Assembly (NCBI GenBank): GCA_022824865.1
Contig: JAJDZD010000031.1
Location: 1 to 39,265 of the forward strand
DNA from: Chloroflexota bacterium
GTDB lineage: Bacteria > Chloroflexota > UBA11872
Length of the DNA stretch: 39,265 nt
Direction: 5' to 3'
Shown: positions 15,491-22,292 of the stretch, piece after piece
Layout: every line of letters starts with the position of its first letter
Position numbering within the stretch: the first letter of the stretch is position 1
Position numbers and translations under genes: made by a program
The notes under the pieces: model-generated
Databases searched by the model: none
The model's input: only the letters and a program-made list of their open reading frames with translations
What the model was told of the DNA's origin: nothing

Positions 15491-16354
15491 TCATTTCACC
15501 GCCACGCCCGCTTGCGTCGCCTGGTCCGCCAGAAAGCTGTACACCCCCGACGCGTCCTCGGTCGAGCAGCTTTCCACTATTAGGTACATCTCCGGGTCCA
15601 GCGCTTCCAGGCGCCGCATGTAGCGCTGGTGGTCGATCGCGCCTTGACCGGTGGTGACGGTATCCAGGTGCACCGTGTGCCGGTCCCAGAGGTCGATGTC
15701 CTTGCTGTGCCCGCTGCCGATGCGCTCGCCCAGCGTGTCGAACATCTCATCGATCGCCGCTCCCGTGTCGTAGTAGGTATCCAGCGTGATCCAGTTCACC
15801 GGGTCCATGTCCACCCGCACCCACGGCGACCCGACGGCATCGACGACCCGGCGAGTGACCGCCGCGTCACGCAGGGTCACAAGCTGGTGCCCCTCCAGGT
15901 GAATCCGCACCCCAACCTCCGCGGCGACCTCGGCGGCCCGGCCCAGCGAGTCGACCAGGTTCGCCTCGGCCCAGGGCGCCCAGTTGTCCGGATGCGGCGA
16001 CCAGGGACCGGAGTCACTCATGCTGCCGGGACCGGTATCGATGCAGGCCGCGCCCAGCCGACCAGCCAGCCGCAGCCCTGCACATAGGACCCGAACGTTC
16101 TTCAAGCGAGTCCTGGCATCGGGATGCACCAGGTTCTGCCAGTAGCCGGTGGCCATGTAGTGGTCCAGCCCCGCGTCGGCCAGGATCTCGCAAAAGCGCC
16201 GGCACTCGGCGTCGGACGGCGGATTCAGCGGGTCGTTCCCGCCCAGCCGCGTAAACACGCCGGTATATCCCCACGAGCGCAACCTGCGCGCCGTTTCGGG
16301 CGTCAGGTTCCGCAGGTCGTCCGGCAGCAACGTGCCCGAAATCCCAAGTCGCAT
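15491..16354 (-). CDS. Sugar phosphate isomerase/epimerase family (xylose-isomerase-like TIM barrel)
   Basis: 287 residues. The ATG at 16354 has GGGGGAGG six bases upstream; extending further only reads through the SDR gene in another frame. Barrel landmarks are RLGISGTLLPDDL, the SWGYTGVFTRLG strand, AACIDTGPGS, VRIHLEGHQLV (metal Glu, about 150), VRVDMDPVNWI (metal Asp, about 180), GSGHSKDIDLWDRHT (metal His) and MYLIVESCS (metal Glu). This set fits the AP-endonuclease-2 type barrel used by sugar isomerases, epimerases and inosose dehydratases. It begins two bases after the SDR stop, so coupling is certain. Likely a sugar or keto-inositol isomerase or dehydratase; substrate unknown. Confidence 0.9.
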   Translation of the reverse strand: MRLGISGTLLPDDLRNLTPETARRLRSWGYTGVFTRLGGNDPLNPPSDAECRRFCEILADAGLDHYMATGYWQNLVHPDARTRLKNVRVLCAGLRLAGRLGAACIDTGPGSMSDSGPWSPHPDNWAPWAEANLVDSLGRAAEVAAEVGVRIHLEGHQLVTLRDAAVTRRVVDAVGSPWVRVDMDPVNWITLDTYYDTGAAIDEMFDTLGERIGSGHSKDIDLWDRHTVHLDTVTTGQGAIDHQRYMRRLEALDPEMYLIVESCSTEDASGVYSFLADQATQAGVAVK

Positions 16355-16356
16355 CG

Positions 16357-17094
16357 TCAGCCTCCCCCGTCCACCGGCACCACGCCCCCGGACATATACG
16401 TATTCCGCTCGCTGGTCAGGAAAGCCACCACCTCCGCCACTTCCTCCGGATCCGCGTAGCGGCCGATCGCGACGGGCGGATTGCGCACGATCTCTTCGGG
16501 GACTCGCGAAACCACCATGTTCGTTAGCGCCCGGCCCGGCAGCACGGCGTTCACCAGCACCCCGCGCGAGGTGAACTCCCGCGCGAACGCCCGCGTAATC
16601 GGCACAACGCCCGCCTTGCTTACCGCGTAGGGAATCAGCGCCGGCGTGCCATGCCGGGCGCCCGAGGTGAAGTTCACGATCCGACCCCACCCCCGCTCCG
16701 CCATCTCGCCCACCACCAGCCGCGAGGCCAGGTACGTCCCCGTCAGGTTGACCGCCAGCACCCGGTCCCACTCGTCCAGCGGCGTTTCCAGCACGCTGGC
16801 GTCAACGCCGATGATTGCTGCGGCGTTGACCAGGATGTCGACCGGGCCAAGGAAGTCGCGGGTGGTGATCAGTGCGGCCTCCAGTGACTCCGGCGAAGCC
16901 ACGTCAACCTCCACCGCCATTGCCTTCGCATCGCGCCGGTTCAGCTCCGCCATCGTCCGTTTCGCGGCGGCCGCGTCCCGGTCCCAGATCGCAATCGCCC
17001 GCCCGTCCTCCGCCAACCGCAACGCCGAAGCCCGCCCCAACCCATTCGCCCCGCCGGTCACGACCGCGACGCGAGGTCGTTCCATCAACTCCAC
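16357..17094 (-). CDS. Short-chain dehydrogenase/reductase (classical SDR)
   Basis: 245 residues from a GTG at 17094; an ATG three codons on (17085) is an alternative, and neither has a strong ribosome site. It has all classical SDR marks: TGGANGLG (13-20), NAAA replacing NNAG (90-93), Asn116, Ser144 (NFTSGARHG), Tyr156 and Lys160 (YAVSK). The C-terminus GGVVPVDGGG is the usual ending. Probably oxidises or reduces a polyol or keto sugar with NAD(P). It starts three bases after the HigA stop and ends two bases before the TIM-barrel gene, forming one transcript with the toxin-antitoxin pair. Confidence 0.92.
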   Translation of the reverse strand: MELMERPRVAVVTGGANGLGRASALRLAEDGRAIAIWDRDAAAAKRTMAELNRRDAKAMAVEVDVASPESLEAALITTRDFLGPVDILVNAAAIIGVDASVLETPLDEWDRVLAVNLTGTYLASRLVVGEMAERGWGRIVNFTSGARHGTPALIPYAVSKAGVVPITRAFAREFTSRGVLVNAVLPGRALTNMVVSRVPEEIVRNPPVAIGRYADPEEVAEVVAFLTSERNTYMSGGVVPVDGGG

Positions 17095-17097
17095 GGT

Positions 17098-17409
17098 CTA
17101 CGTCCGTTGGGGCATCGCTCGGGGTCGGACCCGTTCAGCGATCTCCTGCCCCGATGCGGTCTGCGCCACGCGCAGCTCGAACGTCTTCTGGAGATTCAAC
17201 CAGAACTGCGGCGTGGTGCCGAAGTAGCGAGACAGGCGGAGCGCCGTGTCGGCGCTGATTCCTCGTTGTCCGTTCAGAATCGCCGTAACGCGATTGGTCG
17301 GCACATCCAGCGCCCTGGCCAACGCACTGGCCGACATGCCGAGCTCTTCCAATTCCTCCCCCAACACCTCACCCGGATGCACCGCCCGCATCCCATTGCT
17401 CACACTCAC
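17098..17409 (-). CDS. higA: HigA family antitoxin (HTH, XRE/VapI type)
   Basis: 103 residues from a GTG with AGGAG six bases upstream. The N-terminal HPGEVLGEELEELGMSASALARALDVPTNRVTAILNGQRGISADTALRLSRYFGTTPQFWLNLQ pattern is the HigA helix-turn-helix: helix 2-turn-helix 3 (MSASALARALDVPTNRVTAIL) recognises DNA, and the FGTTPQFWLNLQ tail is characteristic. HigA neutralises the HigB ribosome-dependent RNase and, with it, represses its own promoter. The gene follows higB by 10 bases, toxin first, as is typical of hig loci. The candidate operator at 17699-17721 lies upstream of higB. Three bases downstream begins an SDR gene, an unusual extension of the operon. Confidence 0.93.
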   Translation of the reverse strand: MSVSNGMRAVHPGEVLGEELEELGMSASALARALDVPTNRVTAILNGQRGISADTALRLSRYFGTTPQFWLNLQKTFELRVAQTASGQEIAERVRPRAMPQRT

Positions 17410-17419
17410 CGTTCGCTCC

Positions 17420-17701
17420 TCATCGGTGGTAATCCACTATCTCCACGTCAATCGGTCCGTCGTCGCTCCATCGAAAGCAGATTCGCCACTGGCGATTGAT
17501 CCGGATGCTGTGCTGACCTGCCCGACGGCCCGACAGCGCTTCTAAACGGTTGCTGGAAAGACCAGCCAGGTCTTGCAGGGACTGCGCGCTGTCTAGAACA
17601 GTCAGTCGACGCACAGCTTGATCGGCAAACCCTTGGAACGACCTGACGCGCCGCCCTTGAAAGAAGCGCTCGGTGCTCCGATCCCTGAAACTGCGGATCA
17701 T
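17420..17701 (-). CDS. higB: HigB family toxin (RelE-fold mRNA interferase)
   Basis: 93 residues, standard length. The sequence MIRSFRDRSTERFFQG, RRLTVLDSAQSLQDL, the LSGRRAGQHSIRINRQWRICFRW core and the terminal VEIVDYHR match HigB of the RelE/ParE superfamily, which cleaves mRNA on the ribosome. The Arg/His-rich strand (QHSIRINRQWR) and the C-terminal His hold the expected active residues, and nothing suggests inactivation. The ATG at 17701 has no Shine-Dalgarno and overlaps an exact TATAAT on the minus strand, so the message would be leaderless or start elsewhere. It is the first gene of the minus-strand operon. Confidence 0.92.
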   Translation of the reverse strand: MIRSFRDRSTERFFQGRRVRSFQGFADQAVRRLTVLDSAQSLQDLAGLSSNRLEALSGRRAGQHSIRINRQWRICFRWSDDGPIDVEIVDYHR

Positions 17702-17727
17702 TATAATGCGTTACGTAAGGCGTACAA
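17699..17727 (-). promoter_or_regulatory. higBA promoter/operator with nested palindromes
   Basis: On the minus strand TTGTAC (17722-17727), a 16-base spacer and an exact TATAAT (17700-17705) form a promoter. The -10 lies in the perfect palindrome CATTATAATG (17699-17708), and the spacer holds TTACGTAA (17711-17718), part of a longer near-palindrome 17708-17721 with one mismatched pair. Such symmetric sites in a promoter are expected for HigA repression. The -10 overlaps the higB ATG, so the real start of transcription or translation needs testing. Confidence 0.5.
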
Positions 17728-17880
17728 TAAGTGTGCGAACTCTACTCACAGTGCAGCGAGCCGGCAATTCGTCGAGCCCGCCTGCCTGTGCAAGCTACTC
17801 ATCATCCGCAACGCCCTCCGTCGGGACCGCACCATGTAGGCCCCCACCATGCCCTAACCCTTGACACCCCAACACAGGTG

Positions 17881-17937
17881 CTCTCCCCCTCCTCTTTTCC
17901 CCCTCCTTCTCACTTCTCTCTCCTCTCCCCTTCCCCC
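17881..17937 (+). repeat. 57-base polypyrimidine tract
   Basis: Every base in this tract is C or T except the A at 17912. It lies in the 330-base gap between higB and the 49-residue gene, which is otherwise without a gene I can support, and ends four bases before the TACAAT at 17941. Confidence 0.75.
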
Positions 17938-17940
17938 GGC

Positions 17941-17946
17941 TACAAT
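17941..17946 (+). promoter_or_regulatory. Candidate -10 element (TACAAT) of small membrane protein gene
   Basis: TACAAT, one base off the consensus, directly follows the pyrimidine tract and GGC, and ends 85 bases before the ATG at 18032. The leader has a small hairpin (GGGGT / ACCCC around 18000) just before the ribosome site. No -35 recognised. Confidence 0.4.
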
Positions 17947-18031
17947 CCAACAGGGCGGATGTTCTTTGACCACTGTCGTGAGATCACCTGACCGGCGGGG
18001 TACCGGAACCCCCGTCACGGAGGAACCGCCC

Positions 18032-18181
18032 ATGGACGCCAGCATCATTAGCGACGTGGTTGTTGGGGGCGTCTTGGCCGCGCTCGTTCTTGCCCTCTGG
18101 CGTGACGTTCGGAGCCTCGGTGAGCGCGTGGCCCGCCTCGAGGGCTGGCTCGAACGTGACCGCTCGACGGCCAACGACTAG
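18032..18181 (+). CDS. Small single-pass membrane protein with amphipathic tail (49 aa)
   Basis: 49 residues from an ATG preceded by GGAGGA with an 8-base spacer, the best ribosome site in this stretch. The layout is a short acidic N-terminus (MDASIISDV), one membrane helix (about residues 9-23, VVVGGVLAALVLALW) and a charged amphipathic helix (RDVRSLGERVARLEGWLERD) that could form a coiled coil. The last part resembles the LEGWLE-type tails of small phage or bacterial membrane proteins, but I assign no family. It lies alone, after the pyrimidine tract and before a gene-free stretch. Length, helix and ribosome site make it likely real; function is unknown. Confidence 0.7.
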   Translation: MDASIISDVVVGGVLAALVLALWRDVRSLGERVARLEGWLERDRSTAND

Positions 18182-18362
18182 CGCGAGGATTCACGACCTC
18201 CTCATCACCACGAACGCCGCCGGGTCTTCCGCACGGCCAACTCCAGACACTTCGACCTCCTCAAGAGCGCCTCCACCCCTGGTCCCTATCGCCGACGCCT
18301 TGCTGCCACCGCCATCCCTGCCGGCATTGCCTGCCCTGCCATCAACGCATGCCCTGATTGCA

Positions 18363-18390
18363 GTGCTGGCACTGACGTCACTGCCAGCAC
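18363..18390. repeat. 28-base interrupted palindrome
   Basis: Arms GTGCTGGCA (18363-18371) and TGCCAGCAC (18382-18390) are perfect complements. Between them lies the perfect palindrome TGACGTCA (18373-18380), flanked by one C on each side, so the only unpaired positions are the C-C pair at 18372/18381. A hairpin or a dimeric repressor site are both possible. No T-run follows. Confidence 0.7.
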
Positions 18391-18465
18391 CCCGCCGTCC
18401 CCGGCTCCCCCAGAACTCCGGCAACTCAACACCCGCCTTCGTCACCAGCCACCCCCCACTCCCAA

Positions 18466-18494
18466 TTGCCATCCGTTCCCAGATAGTATACAAT
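18466..18494 (+). promoter_or_regulatory. Candidate sigma-70-type promoter
   Basis: TTGCCA (18466-18471), a 17-base spacer and TACAAT (18489-18494), each one base off consensus. No convincing gene follows for 460 bases, so it may drive a small RNA or a long leader. Confidence 0.4.
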
Positions 18495-18752
18495 GTCCGG
18501 GTAAGCCTCGCAACCATCGTAGACATGCTCCTCGCCTGGCTCGCCCTGCTCCTGTTTCCGCTTCGGTCCATCGCCCGTCCCCTCCTACCCGCCCGGACCA
18601 TCGATCCACCGCGGCGTCCCCCCGTCTCCCCGTCGCGCCGCTCTCGCACGCTTCCCGCTCCCTTGCCCACACGCCTCGCCGCTCCGCCCCGGCTATCCAC
18701 CCCCACGCCACTCGTCCCCCAAACCCGCCAAAAATGTGCCCCGAAAAAACCG

Positions 18753-18775
18753 AAGAGTTTTTTAGAAAAACTCTT
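18753..18775. repeat. AT-rich perfect inverted repeat
   Basis: AAGAGTTTTT and AAAAACTCTT form a perfect 10-base stem around a TAG loop, in otherwise very GC-rich DNA. On the minus strand a run of six T lies three bases past the stem, resembling a terminator, but no minus-strand gene lies upstream of it. Confidence 0.55.
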
Positions 18776-18898
18776 ATTGCGCGCGAGACCCCCATTTCGC
18801 CGCCCGCAAACTCCCCTCCCCGGCCCACGCGCCACCGCTCCCCCCTTCATCCCCACGCATCAATGCGCTCTTGGACCGCGTTCCGCCGGCCCGGCCGG

Positions 18899-18928
18899 TT
18901 GACCGCGGGCGCACGACCTGATCAATAT
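18899..18928 (+). promoter_or_regulatory. Candidate promoter of the three-gene Gfo/Idh/MocA cluster
   Basis: TTGACC (18899-18904) with an 18-base spacer to CAATAT (18923-18928), about 31 bases before the ATG at 18960. The -10 is weak. Confidence 0.3.
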
Positions 18929-18959
18929 GGCGCGCGCCAGAGGTGCGAAAGGCCTGCGC

Positions 18960-20096
18960 ATGGCCGCTGAAACGTTGCGGGCAGTCGTGGTGGGTTGCGG
19001 TGTGGGGCGCAACCACGCCGACGCCTACATGCATTCCGACGCCGCCGAACTGGTGGCGCTCTGCGATATCGACGAAGTCCCCCTCAACCGGGTGGCCGAC
19101 GCCAACGACATCGAGAGTCGCTACACCGACTTCGAAACGATGCTGCGCGAGGAACAACCCGACCTCGTCAACATCGCCACCGCCCAGCCGCTGCACGTGG
19201 ACATGACCGTCCTGGCGGCCACGCAGTACACGCCCAAGGGCATCCTTTGCGAGAAGGGGATGGCCAACAACATGGGCGAGGCCCGCACCATGCTGGCCGC
19301 CTGCGACCGCAACGGCGTCAAGCTGGCCATCGGCCACGAGTCGCGCTACCTGACCCAGATCCAGGAAGCGCGCGAGCTGATCACCGGCGGCGCCATCGGC
19401 AGGGTGCGCCTGGTCCACGGCTGGTACGACCAGGGCGGAATGCTCAACCAGATGTGCCACGGCTGCGACCGGGCGCTCTTCATCCTGGGCGACCCCGAAC
19501 CCCAGTGGGTGATGGGCAACATCCAGCGCAATTCCGACGTCTGGGAACGCAGCTGGCCCTGCGAGGAAATGGCGGTCGGCGTCGTCGGCTTCGCCGACGG
19601 CTCGCGCCTGATCCTGGAAGGCGAGACCCCCGGCGGCGCCCAGGTCGAAAAGCACCGGCTGACCTTCATCGGCGACGAAGGCACCCTCTACGTCCGGACC
19701 GAAGGCGAAGTCCGTCCGCCCGGCACGGTGGCCGAAGACCCGATCGGGATTCGCATTCAGCGCGGCGACGGCAGCGTCGAAGAAATCGAGTTCCACAACG
19801 ACACCTACCTGGCGGCCCGCCATCGCGAAATCGACGCCTTCGCACGCTGGGCCGCCGGCGAAATCGACGGCCACTACCAGGACGCGCACTTCTGCGTGCA
19901 AACGCAGGAAATCCTGATGGCCATCTACGAGTCGGCGCGGACGCACGGCCTGGTGCAGCTACCCATGAAGACCCAGTCCTCGCCGCTGGTCGAGATGATC
20001 AACAGCGGCGCGTTGCCGGTCAGCAACCCGGGCTGGCACGACATCCGGCACGGCATGAAAATTGCCCCGGTCGACTATGGCGGGGGGAACTCGTGA
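18960..20096 (+). CDS. Gfo/Idh/MocA family oxidoreductase, tandem copy 1
   Basis: 378 residues from the ATG at 18960 (AAAGG 8 bases upstream); an ATG at 18927 has no ribosome site. The nucleotide site is VVVGCGVGRNHA. The EKP motif reads CEKGMA (Lys99 kept, Pro lost). NGVKLAIGHESRY and MLNQMCHGCDRALFILG keep the catalytic His and Asp. The C-terminus EILMAIYESARTHGLVQLPM is shared almost unchanged with the next two genes. Copies 1-3 clearly arose by duplication but have diverged well beyond recent identity. Its stop overlaps the next start (GTGA). It probably acts on a sugar or polyol, possibly each copy on a different step or stereoisomer. Confidence 0.92.
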   Translation: MAAETLRAVVVGCGVGRNHADAYMHSDAAELVALCDIDEVPLNRVADANDIESRYTDFETMLREEQPDLVNIATAQPLHVDMTVLAATQYTPKGILCEKGMANNMGEARTMLAACDRNGVKLAIGHESRYLTQIQEARELITGGAIGRVRLVHGWYDQGGMLNQMCHGCDRALFILGDPEPQWVMGNIQRNSDVWERSWPCEEMAVGVVGFADGSRLILEGETPGGAQVEKHRLTFIGDEGTLYVRTEGEVRPPGTVAEDPIGIRIQRGDGSVEEIEFHNDTYLAARHREIDAFARWAAGEIDGHYQDAHFCVQTQEILMAIYESARTHGLVQLPMKTQSSPLVEMINSGALPVSNPGWHDIRHGMKIAPVDYGGGNS

Positions 20097-21181
20097 GCGC
20101 CCAACCTCTCCGCGCCGTCATCGTCGGCGGCCACATCGGCCGCAGCCACGCCATGGGCTACCTGGCGAGCGACCGAATCGAACTTGCCGCCGTCTGCGAC
20201 ATCGATCCCAACACGCTGGCAGAGTTCGGCGACGAGTTCGATGTCGAGAACCGTTACACCGACTACGAAACCATGCTGCGCGAGGAGGAGCCCGACCTCG
20301 TCAGCATCGGCACCCCCCAGCAACTCCACGCATCGATGACGATCCTGGCAGCCACGCGCTATACGCCGCTGGCCATCGTCTCCGAGAAACCCATGGCCAG
20401 CAGCACCGGCGAGGGCTACGCCATGCTGGCCGCGTGCGAGCGGAACGGCGTGAAGCTGGCCATCGGCCACCAGGGTCGCTGGATGCCACGGCACGAGACA
20501 GTCCGGCAACTCATCGCCGACGGCGCGATCGGCCAGGTGATTACTGCCTTCGCCGGGCCGCCCAAGCCGGATGCCGGCCTCATGAACATCGCCACCCACC
20601 AGTTGAACTACTGGCAGTACATGCTGGGCGACCCCACGCCGCTGTGGGTGCTGGCCAACGTGCAGCGCCAGACCGACCGCTACGAGCGCGGCTGGCCGGC
20701 CGAGGACCTGGCGGGACTGCTGGTGGAGTTTGAGGGCGGCATTCGCCTCTCAATGGAGAGCGACACGCCGCCCGAAGGCCTGGAACGCGACCTGCGCGTG
20801 ATTACCGGGACGGAAGGCGTGATCTGGCTGGCCGGCGGGACCGCCGGCAACGTCATTCGACTCCTGCGCCACGGCGCCTCGGGCTGGGAGACCATCGAGG
20901 CCAGCGAGGCCGAGTTCAGCGACGCTCGCACCCTCGAACTTGATGCCCTGGCGGCCTGGGCCACCGGTGAGCTCGACGAGCACCGCGGCGACGCCAACCT
21001 GGCCATCCACACGCTCGAGATCCTGATGGGTATCTACGAGTCGGCCCGGACGCACAGCCTGGTTCGGCTGCCGCTCAAGACCAAGGGGTCGCCGCTGACC
21101 GCCATGATCGACGCCGGCGATCTGCCGGTTCGCTATCCGGGTCACTACGACATCCGCCACAAGTCCGCCACGCCAGACTAG
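20093..21181 (+). CDS. Gfo/Idh/MocA family oxidoreductase, tandem copy 2
   Basis: 362 residues. The GTG at 20093 overlaps the previous stop as GTGA and has GGGGGG five bases upstream; a longer open frame running back through copy 1 is a shadow. The Rossmann start is AVIVGGHIGRSHA, one residue shorter in the Gly-rich loop than usual. SEKPMASSTGE carries the normal EKP (Lys99). NGVKLAIGHQGRW is conserved. The substrate-site segment MNIATHQLNYWQYMLG keeps His but has Asn where Asp is usual. The C-terminal EILMGIYESARTHSLVRLPL matches copies 1 and 3. Eleven bases separate it from copy 3. Confidence 0.92.
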   Translation: MSAQPLRAVIVGGHIGRSHAMGYLASDRIELAAVCDIDPNTLAEFGDEFDVENRYTDYETMLREEEPDLVSIGTPQQLHASMTILAATRYTPLAIVSEKPMASSTGEGYAMLAACERNGVKLAIGHQGRWMPRHETVRQLIADGAIGQVITAFAGPPKPDAGLMNIATHQLNYWQYMLGDPTPLWVLANVQRQTDRYERGWPAEDLAGLLVEFEGGIRLSMESDTPPEGLERDLRVITGTEGVIWLAGGTAGNVIRLLRHGASGWETIEASEAEFSDARTLELDALAAWATGELDEHRGDANLAIHTLEILMGIYESARTHSLVRLPLKTKGSPLTAMIDAGDLPVRYPGHYDIRHKSATPD

Positions 21182-21192
21182 GGGCCGCTGAC

Positions 21193-22287
21193 ATGACGAC
21201 ATACCGCGCTGGAGTCATCGGACTGAATCTCGGCCAGTCGCACGTTCGCGGGTTCGACGAGGCCGACGGGGTTGAGGTCGCGGCGGTCTGCGACATCGAC
21301 GAGCCACGGCTCGAGGAAGTTGCGGACCAGTACGACGTGCCCGGCCGCTACACGGATGCCACGGCAATGCTGGAGACCGAGTCACTGGACATCGTCAGCG
21401 TCACCACGCCGGCGGCGCTGCATCCCATGATGACCCTGCTGGCCGCCCGCTACCCGGTCCAGGCGATCATCTCCGAGAAGCCGCTGGCCAACTCGATGGG
21501 CGAAGCCGACGCCATGCTGGCTACTTGTAACGCCGCCGGCATCAAGCTGCTCTGCGGCTACCAGGGCCGCCACATGCGCGCCTTCGAACGCGCCCGCGGC
21601 CTGATCGCCGACGGCGCCATCGGGAAGCCGTTGGCGGTGAAAGTCAGCGTGGAAGAGGGCGGCCTGCTCAACCAGGGGTCGCACCTCATCGACCGCGCCC
21701 TCTATGTGCTGGGCGACCCCGAACCGCTGTGGGTCCTTGGCCAGGTGCAGCGCGAGACGGACCGCTACGAGCGGGGCTACGTCTGCGAGGACCTGTGCTT
21801 CTGCATCGCCGCGGTTGAAGGCGGCGCCCGGATCGTCTACGACAACGACATCGGCCCGCCCGGCACTGTCGGCAACCGCGCCTTCGTGGTCACCGGCGAC
21901 GACGGGGTGCTGATCCTGGAGCCGGAAGTTTCTGAGATTTCGATGTCCTTCGGCCTCAAGCTGATTTCAGGCAGCCGCGGCGACCTGCACGAGCCCTGGG
22001 ACGGCGTGCAGCCGAACTTCATGCTGGAACAGGCCAATGAGCTTGTGGCCTGGCTCAACGGCGACATCGACGACCATCGCCAGAACGCGGAACACGCGAT
22101 CAAGTCGCAATCGATCCTGATGGGACTCTACGAAAGCGCGCGCACCCACACGCTGGTCCAGGTACCCATCCAGACCAAGCTCGCCCCCCTCGAAGCCGCG
22201 ATCAACGAAGGGTCCCTGAAGGTCCGCTATCCCGGCGCCTACGACATCCGCCGCCCACTCGTCTACGCCAAGGACGAAGTCAACTAG
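21193..22287 (+). CDS. Gfo/Idh/MocA family oxidoreductase, tandem copy 3
   Basis: 364 residues, ATG after GGGG. The Gly-rich loop is AGVIGLNLGQSHV, a variant in which the middle Gly is Asn-Leu. SEKPLANSMGE holds the catalytic Lys96, and GIKLLCGYQGRH follows. LLNQGSHLIDRALYVLG is the best-conserved catalytic His/Asp segment of the three copies. The shared tail SILMGLYESARTHTLVQVPI is present. It is the last gene of the tandem cluster and ends five bases from the stop of a fourth, distant paralogue on the other strand, so there is no room for a separate terminator. Confidence 0.92.
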   Translation: MTTYRAGVIGLNLGQSHVRGFDEADGVEVAAVCDIDEPRLEEVADQYDVPGRYTDATAMLETESLDIVSVTTPAALHPMMTLLAARYPVQAIISEKPLANSMGEADAMLATCNAAGIKLLCGYQGRHMRAFERARGLIADGAIGKPLAVKVSVEEGGLLNQGSHLIDRALYVLGDPEPLWVLGQVQRETDRYERGYVCEDLCFCIAAVEGGARIVYDNDIGPPGTVGNRAFVVTGDDGVLILEPEVSEISMSFGLKLISGSRGDLHEPWDGVQPNFMLEQANELVAWLNGDIDDHRQNAEHAIKSQSILMGLYESARTHTLVQVPIQTKLAPLEAAINEGSLKVRYPGAYDIRRPLVYAKDEVN

Positions 22288-22292
22288 CGGCG

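Larger units (their letters stand above)
18182..18959. other. 778-base gene-free stretch before the Gfo/Idh/MocA cluster
   Basis: I see no convincing gene on either strand. Open frames here are low-complexity, Pro/Arg/Ser-rich in one direction and Gly/Arg-rich in the other, without ribosome sites. The strand is markedly C-rich. It holds a 28-base interrupted palindrome, a promoter candidate, an AT-rich hairpin and a promoter for the following gene, listed separately. Confidence 0.6.

Noticed and set aside
16357..16771. N-terminal extension of the TIM-barrel protein
   Set aside because: The extra ~139 residues are Gly/Arg-rich and read the SDR gene in another frame. The ATG at 16354 has a strong ribosome site.
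18060..18902. 280-codon plus-strand frame in the gene-free stretch
   Set aside because: Pro/Ser/Arg low complexity, no ribosome site, and it starts inside the 49-residue gene in another frame.
18995..21181. 728-codon frame joining tandem copies 1 and 2
   Set aside because: Its first part is Arg/Pro/Gly-rich out-of-frame sequence of copy 1. Copy 2 starts at the GTG at 20093 with its own ribosome site.
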